The notes below the pieces were generated by a model. It was not told the DNA's origin. It saw only the letters and a program-made list of their open reading frames with translations, and did not search any database. A stretch of DNA of 30,873 nucleotides. It comes from a virus. A program made the translations under genes and the position numbers. Every line of letters begins with the position of its first letter. The first letter of the stretch is position 1. Of the stretch, positions 8,193-17,371 are shown piece by piece. Where the stretch lies: positions 1 through 30,873 of IMG/VR virus record IMGVR_UViG_3300023119_000079; one strand, 5' to 3'.

Positions 8193-9272
8193 TTAAGCTA
8201 GGTTGTAACGTGCTGTTACAAGAGCTTCTGGACGTAGAATCTTACGACCATATAGGTGCATACCACGAACGATGTCTGCGAATGAATCTGGGTCACGGTA
8301 TGTTTCAGTTTTGTTGATCTGCTCTGCAGTTGCAACGGCTGAATCATGACCAGCTACGATTACACCGTAGTTATCGTCTTGTGCAGTTGTACCTGTAGTT
8401 GCAGGACCAGTACCGACTGATGGTAGGTTGTTAGAAACGTGTACACGGAAACCGTGGAAGTTGTTAAGAACCAAACCGTTTTGTAGGCCAGACCCACCGT
8501 AGTCTGAGTTTAGAAGACGTGAATCTTCGTCACGTAGGATTTCCATCATCTCAGGTGAAATGACAACCCAACGACCTGTTGTAGGAACATTCTGACCATC
8601 CATGATACGTGCCATACGTGACAAGACCATAGCAGGTGAAGCATAAGCTGTTGGCAATGCTGTAGCACCTGGTAGACGAGCAGCAAGTGGAATTGAGTCA
8701 CCTGTTGTACTAGCAGATGGTGAAGTTGTGATGTTGCCAAAGTCTGACATATCCAACTTGTTAGCTGCTAGAAGTTCGTCTGAACCTGCTGTTGAGTTTG
8801 CTTTAGTACCGTTTACTGTAGTGTTAACACCATCAGCATTAGTATGTAGAGCAGACTGTGCATAACCAGATAGGTAACCAAGAACTTCTTGGTCATACTG
8901 GTCAGCTAGACGATATGCCGCACGATCAGATGCAAGACTTTGGAAATTGACGTGGCTGTGTGCCTCTTCAATATCGTCCACCTTAAAGGCAAAATAGTTT
9001 GCTTGGTCTACGACTAAAGAGAAATCGTTATCTGTTAAATCTTGTGGTGCGATTGTTGTACCACGTAGGTATGCAGATACTGAAATCTCAGGTTCTTTAA
9101 TGATTTTAACAGTGTCGCCCATGTTAGCGATTTCACCGAAATAGTCATTATTAGTGATAGCGTCAGTGACAGATGCTTTGCGGAATGCAAGTTGCACCTG
9201 TTTGGAATAAATTACAGGCGAGAAATTACCGTTTGGTAAGTTTGTGTAGCCTGATGCGACTCCGAATGCCAT
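8193..9272 (-). CDS. Major capsid protein
   Basis: This 359-residue protein is preceded by an ideal AAGGAG ribosome binding site. It follows the scaffold gene, as in most tailed phages, and begins MAFGVASGYTNLPNGNFSPV. It then has features typical of coat proteins of the P22/HK97 type in marine phages: an early S-K-Q-V-Q-L-A-F-R-K helix, G-D-T-V-K-I-I-K-E-P-E, an F-A-F-K-V-D-D-I-E segment and a Gly-rich C-terminal half. The fold assignment is inferred; the capsid role is well supported by order, size and its dedicated promoter and terminator. The 259-base gap upstream contains only that promoter and an AT-rich leader. Confidence 0.85.
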   Translation of the reverse strand: MAFGVASGYTNLPNGNFSPVIYSKQVQLAFRKASVTDAITNNDYFGEIANMGDTVKIIKEPEISVSAYLRGTTIAPQDLTDNDFSLVVDQANYFAFKVDDIEEAHSHVNFQSLASDRAAYRLADQYDQEVLGYLSGYAQSALHTNADGVNTTVNGTKANSTAGSDELLAANKLDMSDFGNITTSPSASTTGDSIPLAARLPGATALPTAYASPAMVLSRMARIMDGQNVPTTGRWVVISPEMMEILRDEDSRLLNSDYGGSGLQNGLVLNNFHGFRVHVSNNLPSVGTGPATTGTTAQDDNYGVIVAGHDSAVATAEQINKTETYRDPDSFADIVRGMHLYGRKILRPEALVTARYNLA

Positions 9273-9497
9273 GATAAAACTCCTTTAGCATTTAGATTAC
9301 AGATGCAAAACTTTATTACTTAGTATAGAGGCTAATCGTTTATGGGTGCATATAGATCACAAAGTGTAATGATCAGTTACAAAATGTGTTACATGGGCCA
9401 TACGTATTAGGTAATCCGTAAAGTCATATTGTTTGCTAATAATAAATAGTTATTGTAGTAGTCGTATAGAGGTACAATAGCCTATTATACATATATA

Positions 9498-9525
9498 GTT
9501 ATATCATAAATAACTAATATGTCAA
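9498..9525 (-). promoter_or_regulatory. Sigma70-type promoter for the capsid gene
   Basis: Reading leftward there is a perfect -35 TTGACA (9525-9520), a 16-bp spacer and -10 TATAAC (9503-9498), with TG one base before the -10 (extended -10). It begins a few bases past the scaffold stop and points at the capsid gene about 225 bases away, giving a long AT-rich 5' leader. It is the best promoter match in the window. Confidence 0.75.
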
Positions 9526-9531
9526 TACTTT

Positions 9532-10410
9532 TTATCTAGCTGAACCAGACAAATCGTAAATAAATTTGCCAGTACGAATGGCTTCCATAATATCGTCAGC
9601 ATATTTTTCGTACTCAGCAGCCGACATCTTTTGAACATCGGATTCTCTGATTGCTCCGTTCATCGGATCAGAGTTAGGTTTGCTACGTTCATTACGTGTG
9701 TCTACAGAACGTGCAGCATCTTTTGATGGATTAGTCTTTTTAGTAACAATGTTACGATCAGACTTATACAAATCAATTGCTCGTGCAGCAGAACGTGCAT
9801 CTGCATCGTTTTCATATAGAGCATCTTGAACCCATTTAGGTTGTTCTTCTGCCCACTCATGAAAGTCATCACTGTCACGAATCTCACCAAAGTCTGGGTG
9901 TAGCTTCATCAACTCTGCTTCTGCTTTTTCTCGTGCAGCATTAGCTTTCATTTCGTCGATTTCTTTTACACGATCTTCAAGACCTTGTGCTTGTTCTTTT
10001 GCTTTTTTAATTGCAATAGTTTCAACAATAGCTGCTACATCAGGATACTTAGTTGCCCAAGCTTCAATGTCTTCATCAGATTTTGGTAGTTTAATTTCGC
10101 TTTTAGTAGATTGCTCTAACTGATTTTCTAATGCTTTAATACGATCTTCGTATTCTTTTTCTTTTTGTTGTTGATGTCTACGTAAATCACCATAACGTTT
10201 TTTAAAACTTTTTTCTTCAGCATTAGCAGGTTCAGCTTCTTGTGGTTCTTGTTCTACTTGTTCTAGCTCGCCTTTTTGTTCAGCAAGTAATTGTTCTAGT
10301 TCATCTTCTTCTTTTTTAATACGATCTGCATTTGAATACTTTTTATTTGCAAATGCTACTTTCTTTGGTGCTTCAACTTCTGAAGCCATTACTTCCATAT
10401 TTTCTGACAT
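9532..10410 (-). CDS. Head scaffolding protein
   Basis: The start MSENMEVM at 10410 has AAAGGACA upstream and is preferred over an in-frame start at 10434. The 292-residue product is highly charged and predicted helical or coiled coil: Lys/Glu-rich from about residue 25 to 110 (KKEEDELEQL, KSFKKRYGDLRRH), then K-L-P-K-S-D-E-D-I-E-A-W-A, another long coiled coil, and L-H-P-D-F-G-E-I. This is the usual pattern of scaffolds of marine phages. It lies directly upstream of the capsid gene. It likely directs procapsid assembly and leaves before DNA packaging. No protease gene was seen nearby. Confidence 0.8.
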   Translation of the reverse strand: MSENMEVMASEVEAPKKVAFANKKYSNADRIKKEEDELEQLLAEQKGELEQVEQEPQEAEPANAEEKSFKKRYGDLRRHQQQKEKEYEDRIKALENQLEQSTKSEIKLPKSDEDIEAWATKYPDVAAIVETIAIKKAKEQAQGLEDRVKEIDEMKANAAREKAEAELMKLHPDFGEIRDSDDFHEWAEEQPKWVQDALYENDADARSAARAIDLYKSDRNIVTKKTNPSKDAARSVDTRNERSKPNSDPMNGAIRESDVQKMSAAEYEKYADDIMEAIRTGKFIYDLSGSAR

Positions 10411-10494
10411 TATATGTCCTTTCACTAGGGCCACCGTAGCCTGTTGGTAGGGGGATGGGTAGCTAGTCTTATGTAGCTAGTTAATGTGTTGCTA

Positions 10495-10743
10495 CTACAC
10501 AGCCATCTCAAGCTGATCTGTTTCTTGAGCAGGTTCAGGCATGAGCATTCTTTCTGTTTCGTCTGGTTGTTGTTCTGGTTGATTAAAATTAAAAGCATCT
10601 CCAACTTCAGGGCCAAGAACTTTACGAAGTACTGTTGCTTGTGGTGTGCCCTCTATTTCACGAAGAATATTTTTTTCTTCTTCTTCTAGCATTTGATAGT
10701 TGTCAATTACTATGTCGAAGTATGTTGCTAATTCGTTTTCCAT
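10495..10743 (-). CDS. Small acidic protein between head genes
   Basis: This 82-residue protein is acidic and Gln-rich with a helical N-terminal half (MENELATYFDIVIDNYQMLE) and a Pro/Gln/Glu-rich tail. Its ATG overlaps the stop of the 718-residue gene as TAATG, so translation is probably coupled. I do not recognise a family. The position between portal-side genes and the scaffold suggests a head-assembly accessory. The 84 bases that follow, up to the scaffold start, contain a repeated TAGCTA element and no gene. Confidence 0.6.
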   Translation of the reverse strand: MENELATYFDIVIDNYQMLEEEEKNILREIEGTPQATVLRKVLGPEVGDAFNFNQPEQQPDETERMLMPEPAQETDQLEMAV

Positions 10744-12899
10744 TATACATCCTCTCTAACAAATAGTCCAGTTAAAAAGAACTGTATAGTACGTTTATAA
10801 TAATTTACAGCACTTTTCCAATCTTTTTTTAGTCCACGACCATAAGACACAAAGTCTTTAAACTCTTGGTAGTGTTCTGCCGCTTTGCCTTGTTCAATTG
10901 CTTTACGTCCCGCATAACGATAGCCACGTCTAAATGCTTCACCATACCATTTACCATGATATGTACGTTCACACCATAGTTCAGCTTTAGCTTTTTCCAT
11001 TAAACTAAAACCACCATTGGCTACACCATGCGTTGCAATTACGCAACTTGCATCTGTTTTATCGGAATCATTTGATCCTGCAGGTTCGGATTCTGTTACC
11101 TTACGAGCAGGTTTAAAAGGATTCTTATTTGCAACAGCACGACCCTCATTAATTGCTGTAGTAAGACTGCCACCAAATTTATTTGCTTCTGCTATGTCAT
11201 ATTTACTTAAACCTGAAACAGGTTCGCCCTTAGCATATGCATCTAGTTTTGCGTTACGATTTGCTATAATTGCATAGTGTTGTGCAACCGAAGAGTCTCC
11301 ACTATTTACAGCATTGTCAAAAGATTGTTGTTCCCTAACCGTTAAATGCCCTGTTGCTTTAGGCATACTAGTGCCTTCTTTTAAATCATTACTATCTGCA
11401 ACTGTGTATTTTTGTGATGTAGCACCACTACTAAATAAATCACTAGGATTGTATGTGCCTTGATAGTCTTGATAAAATTCTTTACGGCCTTCTTTAGTAA
11501 AAGTTTGTTTAAGCCCCTCTGTTACATCTTCTTTAAATGCACCAAGTGTGTCTTTTACAGAATAGTCTTTATACCAATCTTCTTCTTTATAGTTTTTATT
11601 AGCCTTAAGTAATGCTTTCTCTACTTTCTTTTGTTCATTTCGTGCGGCTAAACCGCCTAATAAACCTATGCCACCAGACATTACCCCTAAACCAGCAGAA
11701 GCCATTTGTCCTTGTTTAGTGTCAACCCACATGTTTTTTAACTGTTCATATTCTGACGAAGTATATGATTCTTTATTTAAAAAGTCTTTACGGGCTTTAC
11801 TAGCAGCAGTATTTGTATCCCTGACTAAAGACTGCATTTTAGTTTTGCTTACTATTCCACTATCATCATCTGTGGCTTGTCGAGTAACTTGTGTTGTTTC
11901 TACTGTAGGTTCGGTTACTTCTTCTTCTGGTTCTGTGGTATCTTTGGTTATGTCTTTATACGCATCAGGATCAACTTGAGCAAATTCTTTTGCGTCTGCT
12001 TCAAACTTAGGTGCTACTTGAGGAGTAGGTGTGGGTTGATACAAAGGCGAGTACCCTGCAGTCATAGGCGGTTGTACAGGAACTATAGAACTAGGAGGCT
12101 GATATACAGGGGGATTAAACGAAGGTGGTTGATACACAGGAGGCTGTGAATAAATAGAAGGTTGATAACCTACAATACCACTGTTTATAGTTGGCTGTAC
12201 ATATGTACCTTGTGCCGCATGTAATACACCGCCATGTGCTTTTTCTTTAGGCTCTTTATTATCTTCTGCTTCCATAGGTTCTGCGACAATAATAAGATCA
12301 TCCACAGTAAATGGAATATCATCAGGCAGTGTAGCTTCGTCAGCATTTCCCATCTGACCCATAGCTTCCATTTTCTTTATGCCCATTTTAGCTTCTTGTC
12401 GAAGTTCCATTAGTTTTTCTAAACCATGATAACGTACAACATCAGCAGGAAAAACAAACTCTCCTTCACTTAGCATAGCAGGAATATCATCTCGTACTTC
12501 TTCTTTAGTACTGCCTGTAGGAACATCGTTTCCTGATTCCTCATCTACCATGCCACCCTCTTCTTTAAGGCCACCTTCTTCAAAAAGTTCCATTTGTTCA
12601 TCCATCATGGGAGTTCCACCTTTATTAAATTCAAGAGATTCACTACGTTCTTTTGCAGCATTAATAGCGTCTTCTAATTCGTCATGCACACTAGTAGGCT
12701 CTATCAAACCTTCGTCTAACATTTCTACTAATTGATCTTCAGAGTATTGTTTACCGCCATGTATAGTAGGAATATTAATCCATTTACCTTTATACTCAAA
12801 GGTTGTAGATTTTTCAGATACCATCTCACCTTCAGGTGTTTCGTATACATCACGACCTGCTTGTGTTTGTTTACCTGTTTTCTTTCCTACTTTAGCCAT
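10743..12899 (-). CDS. Large virion protein with GG motifs, Pro-rich region and C-terminal CFI-box-like domain
   Basis: This 718-residue protein has several visible parts. Near residues 94-122 lie several GG motifs (FNKGG, FEEGG, KEEGG). Next is a conserved block D-D-I-P-A-M-L-S-E-G-E-F-V-F-P-A-D-V-V-R-Y-H-G, then a Tyr/Pro/Gln-rich stretch (about 240-290), a Gly/Ala-rich hydrophobic segment near residue 405, and a last 100 residues starting with C-V-I-A-T-H-G (from residue 619). The EGEFV block recurs in marine phage virion proteins located between portal and scaffold. The C-terminal C-x-I-A-T start followed by helices, ending R-T-I-Q-F-F-L-T-G, resembles the CFI-box C-terminal domain. Its position suggests an internal virion or ejection protein. 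Confidence 0.7.
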   Translation of the reverse strand: MAKVGKKTGKQTQAGRDVYETPEGEMVSEKSTTFEYKGKWINIPTIHGGKQYSEDQLVEMLDEGLIEPTSVHDELEDAINAAKERSESLEFNKGGTPMMDEQMELFEEGGLKEEGGMVDEESGNDVPTGSTKEEVRDDIPAMLSEGEFVFPADVVRYHGLEKLMELRQEAKMGIKKMEAMGQMGNADEATLPDDIPFTVDDLIIVAEPMEAEDNKEPKEKAHGGVLHAAQGTYVQPTINSGIVGYQPSIYSQPPVYQPPSFNPPVYQPPSSIVPVQPPMTAGYSPLYQPTPTPQVAPKFEADAKEFAQVDPDAYKDITKDTTEPEEEVTEPTVETTQVTRQATDDDSGIVSKTKMQSLVRDTNTAASKARKDFLNKESYTSSEYEQLKNMWVDTKQGQMASAGLGVMSGGIGLLGGLAARNEQKKVEKALLKANKNYKEEDWYKDYSVKDTLGAFKEDVTEGLKQTFTKEGRKEFYQDYQGTYNPSDLFSSGATSQKYTVADSNDLKEGTSMPKATGHLTVREQQSFDNAVNSGDSSVAQHYAIIANRNAKLDAYAKGEPVSGLSKYDIAEANKFGGSLTTAINEGRAVANKNPFKPARKVTESEPAGSNDSDKTDASCVIATHGVANGGFSLMEKAKAELWCERTYHGKWYGEAFRRGYRYAGRKAIEQGKAAEHYQEFKDFVSYGRGLKKDWKSAVNYYKRTIQFFLTGLFVREDV

Positions 12900-13107
12900 T
12901 TTTTAATACTTCATCTCGTAATAGCTTTAGCCTACGTAACTGATAAATAGCACCTTGTGCTCTGTGTATAGCAGGAACTTCATTTGTTTGCTCCATAACA
13001 CGATGCTGTTGATTAATAATTGTATCTAAGTATGCTTCAAACCTAGACCATTGGGCTTGGTTGCTGACCAGCCCCTTGAGCTTGCTGAGGTGCTCCTTGT
13101 CCTGCAT
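12892..13107 (-). CDS. Small helical protein overlapping the portal gene
   Basis: The preferred ATG at 13107 lies inside the 3' end of the portal gene (overlap about 65 bases); a GTG six bases upstream is in frame. The 71-residue product is helical: a Q-W-S-R-F-E-A-Y-L-D core, a long Gln/His helix, then A-Q-G-A-I-Y-Q-L-R-R-L-K-L-L-R-D. Small proteins with W-x-x-F...LRD patterns are often found after portal genes in marine phages. It overlaps the following gene by 8 bases. Function unknown. Confidence 0.6.
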   Translation of the reverse strand: MQDKEHLSKLKGLVSNQAQWSRFEAYLDTIINQQHRVMEQTNEVPAIHRAQGAIYQLRRLKLLRDEVLKNG

Positions 13108-15181
13108 TACCACTAAATCCTTGTTCTTGTGGTGTCGGTGCTTGTCCTACACCTATAGTTCCACCACCTGCTCCTGATGTGTCCATTGGGTTTGCACCTG
13201 CAGGACCACCTTGTTGTTGCTGTTGTTCTTGCTGGAACTGTTTCATTAGCTCTGCTTGAATAGCAGCTTCATTCATATTGTTGGTAACTTTGTCGGGATC
13301 AAGATCAAGAGACTTTGCAATCTCACGAATAATGTATTGAAACTTAGCAAACGGTGCAAGTGCTGGGTTAGATGATACTTGCAAGAATTGCATAAGTCGT
13401 TGGCTACGCACTTCATTAGCCATAAGTGATTCTGTTCCACGTGCTTTAACTTCTAAGTCACCTTTGATCTCAGGATCATAGTCAAACTGCATATTAAATC
13501 GGAATAGTCCTTCACCTAGTGGGCGAAGCAAATAGTCATCTACGTTTTTAATAACATTCTTAATAGTACCACTAGCTGCACCCATCAACATACTAATGCC
13601 ACTAGCTGTACGTCCTACGCCCATGACTCCTGTTTGACCATGAGCAAAAGAAGGAAAGCCCGTTGATTCATCAGCAAGTACACGAGCCTTGTCAAATAGT
13701 TGTAAGTTTTCACCTGCAACATTTGGAAACTTGGTGCCAAAGATAGCTTGCCCTGGGGCACCACCTTGTCTACGGAATACTTTGCCTGGGTATACTGATA
13801 GGTCTTGGCCTGGGACTAAGTTAGTTTCATCTACTTCAATTAGTAGATTACCAGACAATACAGCATTGTCTACAGCCATACGCATAAAGCCATTCATCAG
13901 TGTTTGTGTATCATCCATATTTTCAGCGATACCAACACCAAAGAAGGAGTATGGGTTTAACTCATAGGGTGCCGCCATGTAAGGAATACGAGCAGGTTTA
14001 AACGGATTCAATACCATACGCAATAGTTTGCCGTTACAAATCCAAACGTTTGCTTGTAATTCATCTGTGTCTTGCAGTTCACGAGGAATGTCTACGTCGT
14101 GTTCTAGTAGCATTTCAACGTCTACCATGCCCCAATACTCTAGGACTTCAAAACGTTCAATGCCATGATCTGGTGCGTAATCAGATAGATCATCTTCCCA
14201 GTATTCTTTATCATAGTTTTCGCCAAGCGAAATAGCTTCATCAATAACTTTACTACGGAAGTATGGACGCTTCTTTAGATTGCGTAGTTGAGAACGAGAA
14301 AGTTTGTGACGTTCAATTACGTACTGTGCCTCTTCCATATTGTTAGCATCTGGGTCTGGATAAAAATTCCAAACAGATACATGAGATACTTGGGGAATAG
14401 TTTTAAAAGTAGGCTCATACTCGCCTGTTTCATCATTCCAATTTGGGTATTCTTTGTCTACCGCAAATGGACCTTTCATTACACCAGTGCCAAACAATGC
14501 CATTTCAAATGCAGTACTACGCAAATGTTTAGATGCAGAAGATTCATCAAGTTGGTCTTGAATTTTCTTTTGCATCTTTTTAGCTGCAATCATTGCAGGG
14601 CTAAATGTAACAGCGGTAGGTGTAGCACCTGTACCTTCTTTAACACCCTCAATAGGTTCTAGTTTATCACGTAGTTCTGGGTTGAGTAGTTCTGCTAACG
14701 TTTTAGCCGTAGCACCTTTAGGTATTTCTCGACCATCACCTTTATAACCATAAGGAGATAGTTGCTCTGATCTTTCATCTTCTTGTAACTCTTTAGGAAG
14801 AGCAGGGTCAAAACTGACATTTTCTACAACTCCTTCAGGAAGTTCTGTTGGATCAACAGTTAGAGGAAAACTATTTTTTGCAAAAAGAACATCAACTATC
14901 TGACCATAGGCAGCTAGTGTTTTTGTTTTAGTTACTTTAATAAATACACGAGACTTTTCTGCATCGGTAAATTGTACATCAGGTCCGTATATACCCCGAT
15001 AATTACGATAAGCACGAAGCCAACGCTCTTCATCTTGTCTACGATAATCTTCGGCACGACTGTATCTTTCCATAATAAATGGAATAATATTAGAAGTATT
15101 TACATCTTCTTGCGTTGAATTATCTGTGTCTTCAAGAATAACTGCGTCATCCTCAATAAATACTTCGTTATCTTCTGCCAT
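13043..15181 (-). CDS. Portal protein
   Basis: This 712-residue protein lies directly downstream of the large terminase. It has an acidic N-terminus, then R-A-Y-R-N-Y-R-G-I-Y-G-P and V-F-I-K-V-T-K-T-K-T (residues about 45-85), a large alpha/beta middle, a G-M-G/G-A-A-S-G-T-I-K-N-V helical segment near residue 530, and a C-terminal Gln-rich run (QQEQQQQQGG) followed by a Pro/Gly/Gln tail. Size and order match the long portals of marine T7-like and related phages. It would form the head-vertex ring through which DNA is packaged. The start has AAGGAAAAG upstream. Confidence 0.85.
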   Translation of the reverse strand: MAEDNEVFIEDDAVILEDTDNSTQEDVNTSNIIPFIMERYSRAEDYRRQDEERWLRAYRNYRGIYGPDVQFTDAEKSRVFIKVTKTKTLAAYGQIVDVLFAKNSFPLTVDPTELPEGVVENVSFDPALPKELQEDERSEQLSPYGYKGDGREIPKGATAKTLAELLNPELRDKLEPIEGVKEGTGATPTAVTFSPAMIAAKKMQKKIQDQLDESSASKHLRSTAFEMALFGTGVMKGPFAVDKEYPNWNDETGEYEPTFKTIPQVSHVSVWNFYPDPDANNMEEAQYVIERHKLSRSQLRNLKKRPYFRSKVIDEAISLGENYDKEYWEDDLSDYAPDHGIERFEVLEYWGMVDVEMLLEHDVDIPRELQDTDELQANVWICNGKLLRMVLNPFKPARIPYMAAPYELNPYSFFGVGIAENMDDTQTLMNGFMRMAVDNAVLSGNLLIEVDETNLVPGQDLSVYPGKVFRRQGGAPGQAIFGTKFPNVAGENLQLFDKARVLADESTGFPSFAHGQTGVMGVGRTASGISMLMGAASGTIKNVIKNVDDYLLRPLGEGLFRFNMQFDYDPEIKGDLEVKARGTESLMANEVRSQRLMQFLQVSSNPALAPFAKFQYIIREIAKSLDLDPDKVTNNMNEAAIQAELMKQFQQEQQQQQGGPAGANPMDTSGAGGGTIGVGQAPTPQEQGFSGNAGQGAPQQAQGAGQQPSPMV

Positions 15182-15191
15182 TTACTTTTCC

Positions 15192-16769
15192 TTAATAACC
15201 AAAGGTTGAATCTGCTACTCTCATTCCCATTGAACTAGTAGAATTCGGATCATAATCAAAAATGCTAAACCGTGGTCTTGACATTATACCATAACGTAAA
15301 GCATCGTACAAGTGATCTTCTGAGTGTGTGTCAATATCTTCTGGGTTCTTTTTATCCAATGGAATTGCAGGTAACTGCGCTACGATATTTGTACAGGTGT
15401 TAAAAAATACTAGTCTAGGGTTTTCTGTAAATTCATCTACCTGTAATCTACGGTGTATTTCGTTTTTACCTGCAACACGAGAACCTTTAGAACGATCCGA
15501 TGGACGCCATCTGCACCCACGACTAATCATCTGTTCAGCAAGACTAGGGCCAGTATCACCACGCTTATGCCAAAGAGAAGAGTCAAGAACTCCATACTTA
15601 ATGTTTCCGTCTTCTGCTTCTAAGTTTAATACCATATCGGCAAGGTCTGTTGCGAGTACCTTACTGACGTACAATTCTCTATATACGATAAGTTGTTCAT
15701 CAGGCGCAACGGCAAACCACACAACAGCACTATAAGAACCATATCCATAATCACAAGCCCTAAACTTTACCCAATTGCTAGGAATATTAAATGGTTCAAT
15801 TACATGCGCATTACGATCAAACTCTGTAAAGGCTGCACCTTCTTTAATATCCCAATCACCTTCTAGCAACTGCCTACGTTGTTGTTCAGGCAATGATAAT
15901 AGCATTGCTTCATAATCACCTGCTTTTGCTAGATAAGGATTGTCTGAAAGACGTGCAGGTATAAACCTACGTTTGAACAGTGGCTTTCCAGCTTTGTCGT
16001 GTCCTGCAGGATACTTGAGTTCCTCACCTGTTTCAATATCAGTTGCATTAAAAGATTTTCCTGCTGGTGCTGGGTCAATAAACATTTTCTTAACCCAATG
16101 ATGCCCTCTACCTCCTGGGTTGGTAGTGGCCCTCATAAATATAGGTAAGTCGGGTGCAGTGGACCGTAGACGAGATCGCATGTAGTTCCATGCAAAAGGG
16201 GTAGCCCATTGAGTCAACTCGTCAAAGCCTATCCAGCTAAATGCTAGACCTTGGTAACGCAGAACGTCATCTTCCTTGTCTAGGTAGGACATCCACAACC
16301 TCGCACCAGAGGGCGCAGTCCACTGCATCTTTCTTTCTGACCACTTAATTCCAGGCCATATCTTAGGGTACATTTCTTGAGACTTAAATATAAGTTCCCT
16401 AAGTTCTTCTGTAGTATGACGTAGCAGCAGTCCTGAAAAACTAGGATGCCCCATATATCGTAAGGGGTCTGCTAACATTGCATACGATTTACCGCCACCA
16501 GCACTACCGCCGTACAGTACCTCACGTTCACCTGCAGCAAGAAACTCTGTCTGTGGCCCTTCATTAGGTTTAAAGATTATGTTGTGTTGTTCCTCAATCG
16601 GAATTTCATCAACTATCTTTGCGGGTTCAGGCTTCGGCTTTCTGACTACTCTCTTGGGCTTTTGCTCCAAGTCTGTTGCGTTCGATTTCTTCCGCTTTGG
16701 CGATTGCCTTTTTCGCATAGTTTGCCCATCTGCGTAGGCTTCTAGCTTTGTCTTTTCGTTGTCGTTCAT
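15192..16769 (-). CDS. terL: Terminase large subunit (packaging ATPase/nuclease)
   Basis: This 525-residue protein powers DNA packaging at the portal. Walker A is GGSAGGGKS at residues 87-95, Walker B with catalytic Glu is in W-I-G-F-D-E-L (D183-E184), and the coupling motif T-T-N-P-G-G is at 215-220. The nuclease domain shows acidic residues in A-C-D-Y-G (D340), V-L-D-S-S (D396) and S-E-D-H-L-Y-D-A (D485, D489). The N-terminal 60 residues are Lys/Pro-rich. The start at 16769 gives a 143-base overlap with the upstream gene; the only other Met before Walker A (residue 18) still overlaps it, so the overlap is real. Confidence 0.95.
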   Translation of the reverse strand: MNDNEKTKLEAYADGQTMRKRQSPKRKKSNATDLEQKPKRVVRKPKPEPAKIVDEIPIEEQHNIIFKPNEGPQTEFLAAGEREVLYGGSAGGGKSYAMLADPLRYMGHPSFSGLLLRHTTEELRELIFKSQEMYPKIWPGIKWSERKMQWTAPSGARLWMSYLDKEDDVLRYQGLAFSWIGFDELTQWATPFAWNYMRSRLRSTAPDLPIFMRATTNPGGRGHHWVKKMFIDPAPAGKSFNATDIETGEELKYPAGHDKAGKPLFKRRFIPARLSDNPYLAKAGDYEAMLLSLPEQQRRQLLEGDWDIKEGAAFTEFDRNAHVIEPFNIPSNWVKFRACDYGYGSYSAVVWFAVAPDEQLIVYRELYVSKVLATDLADMVLNLEAEDGNIKYGVLDSSLWHKRGDTGPSLAEQMISRGCRWRPSDRSKGSRVAGKNEIHRRLQVDEFTENPRLVFFNTCTNIVAQLPAIPLDKKNPEDIDTHSEDHLYDALRYGIMSRPRFSIFDYDPNSTSSMGMRVADSTFGY

Positions 16770-17049
16770 TGTCCAACCGTTTTCGTAAACCTACGTGGGA
16801 TATATCCCTACCTGTATTTCGTGTAAGCCAATTGGCTACCTCACGATATGAATATTGTTTAAGGTACTTTTGTGCTTGCTCAAGCATATCAAGTTCATGC
16901 TCAATAGGCAAAAGTACATCAGGATCATCAGGGTCTACTGTGTATCCAAATGGAATGGTCCTAGATATACGGGGAATAGGAATCCATTCATTGTCTTCTT
17001 TTATGTCAGTTGGTTGGGGTAACTTCCACTTCTGTAGAGGTTTAGTCAT
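16627..17049 (-). CDS. HTH protein upstream of terL (packaging accessory?)
   Basis: This 140-residue protein has a Pro/Trp-containing N-terminus (residues 1-50), then a helix-turn-helix-like segment S-Y-R-E-V-A-N-W-L-T-R-N-T-G-R-D-I-S-H-V-G-L-R-K-R-L (about 66-92) and a very basic coiled-coil tail. The HTH followed by a helical tail resembles terminase small subunits or their accessory DNA-binding proteins. A second TerS-like gene lies 0.3 kb upstream, so which one recognises the packaging site is open. Its 3' end overlaps terL by 143 bases in another frame. Confidence 0.65.
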   Translation of the reverse strand: MTKPLQKWKLPQPTDIKEDNEWIPIPRISRTIPFGYTVDPDDPDVLLPIEHELDMLEQAQKYLKQYSYREVANWLTRNTGRDISHVGLRKRLDNERQRKDKARSLRRWANYAKKAIAKAEEIERNRLGAKAQESSQKAEA

Positions 17050-17367
17050 TTATTTTCCGTAGTGACCGCCATAAACTCTAAGTCCAGTTTCATTTAAATC
17101 TTTTGCTTTAATATTTGGTTTTAAACGATACAGTGTTTTTACATTTGCATTATTAGGATTTTTTAGTCTATATTGTTTTACACTAAGTCCTGCTTTTTTT
17201 GCAGCAGTTCTAATTTTATCTTGGGCATTATACAATTTTTCAATATTTTCTTGGCTTGATTTTCCGAGATTACGAGCAAGATTAGAATGAGTTCTATTTT
17301 TTACTCCTGCTAAATTAGGTCTTGGTTTTTTATTTATTGCTTTTTTGATAGCCTTGCCTATTGTCAT
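17050..17367 (-). CDS. Small basic hypothetical protein
   Basis: This 105-residue protein is strongly basic (Lys/Asn/Arg-rich) throughout, starting MTIGKAIKKAINKKPRPN and ending RVYGGHYGK. It has a helical middle (QENIEKLYNAQDKIRTAAKK) and no membrane segment. Its stop directly abuts the start of the next gene. I do not recognise a family. The lysine richness and position among packaging genes suggest nucleic-acid binding, but that is inference. Codon use is more AT-rich than in the flanking genes. Confidence 0.5.
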   Translation of the reverse strand: MTIGKAIKKAINKKPRPNLAGVKNRTHSNLARNLGKSSQENIEKLYNAQDKIRTAAKKAGLSVKQYRLKNPNNANVKTLYRLKPNIKAKDLNETGLRVYGGHYGK

Positions 17368-17371
17368 AATA

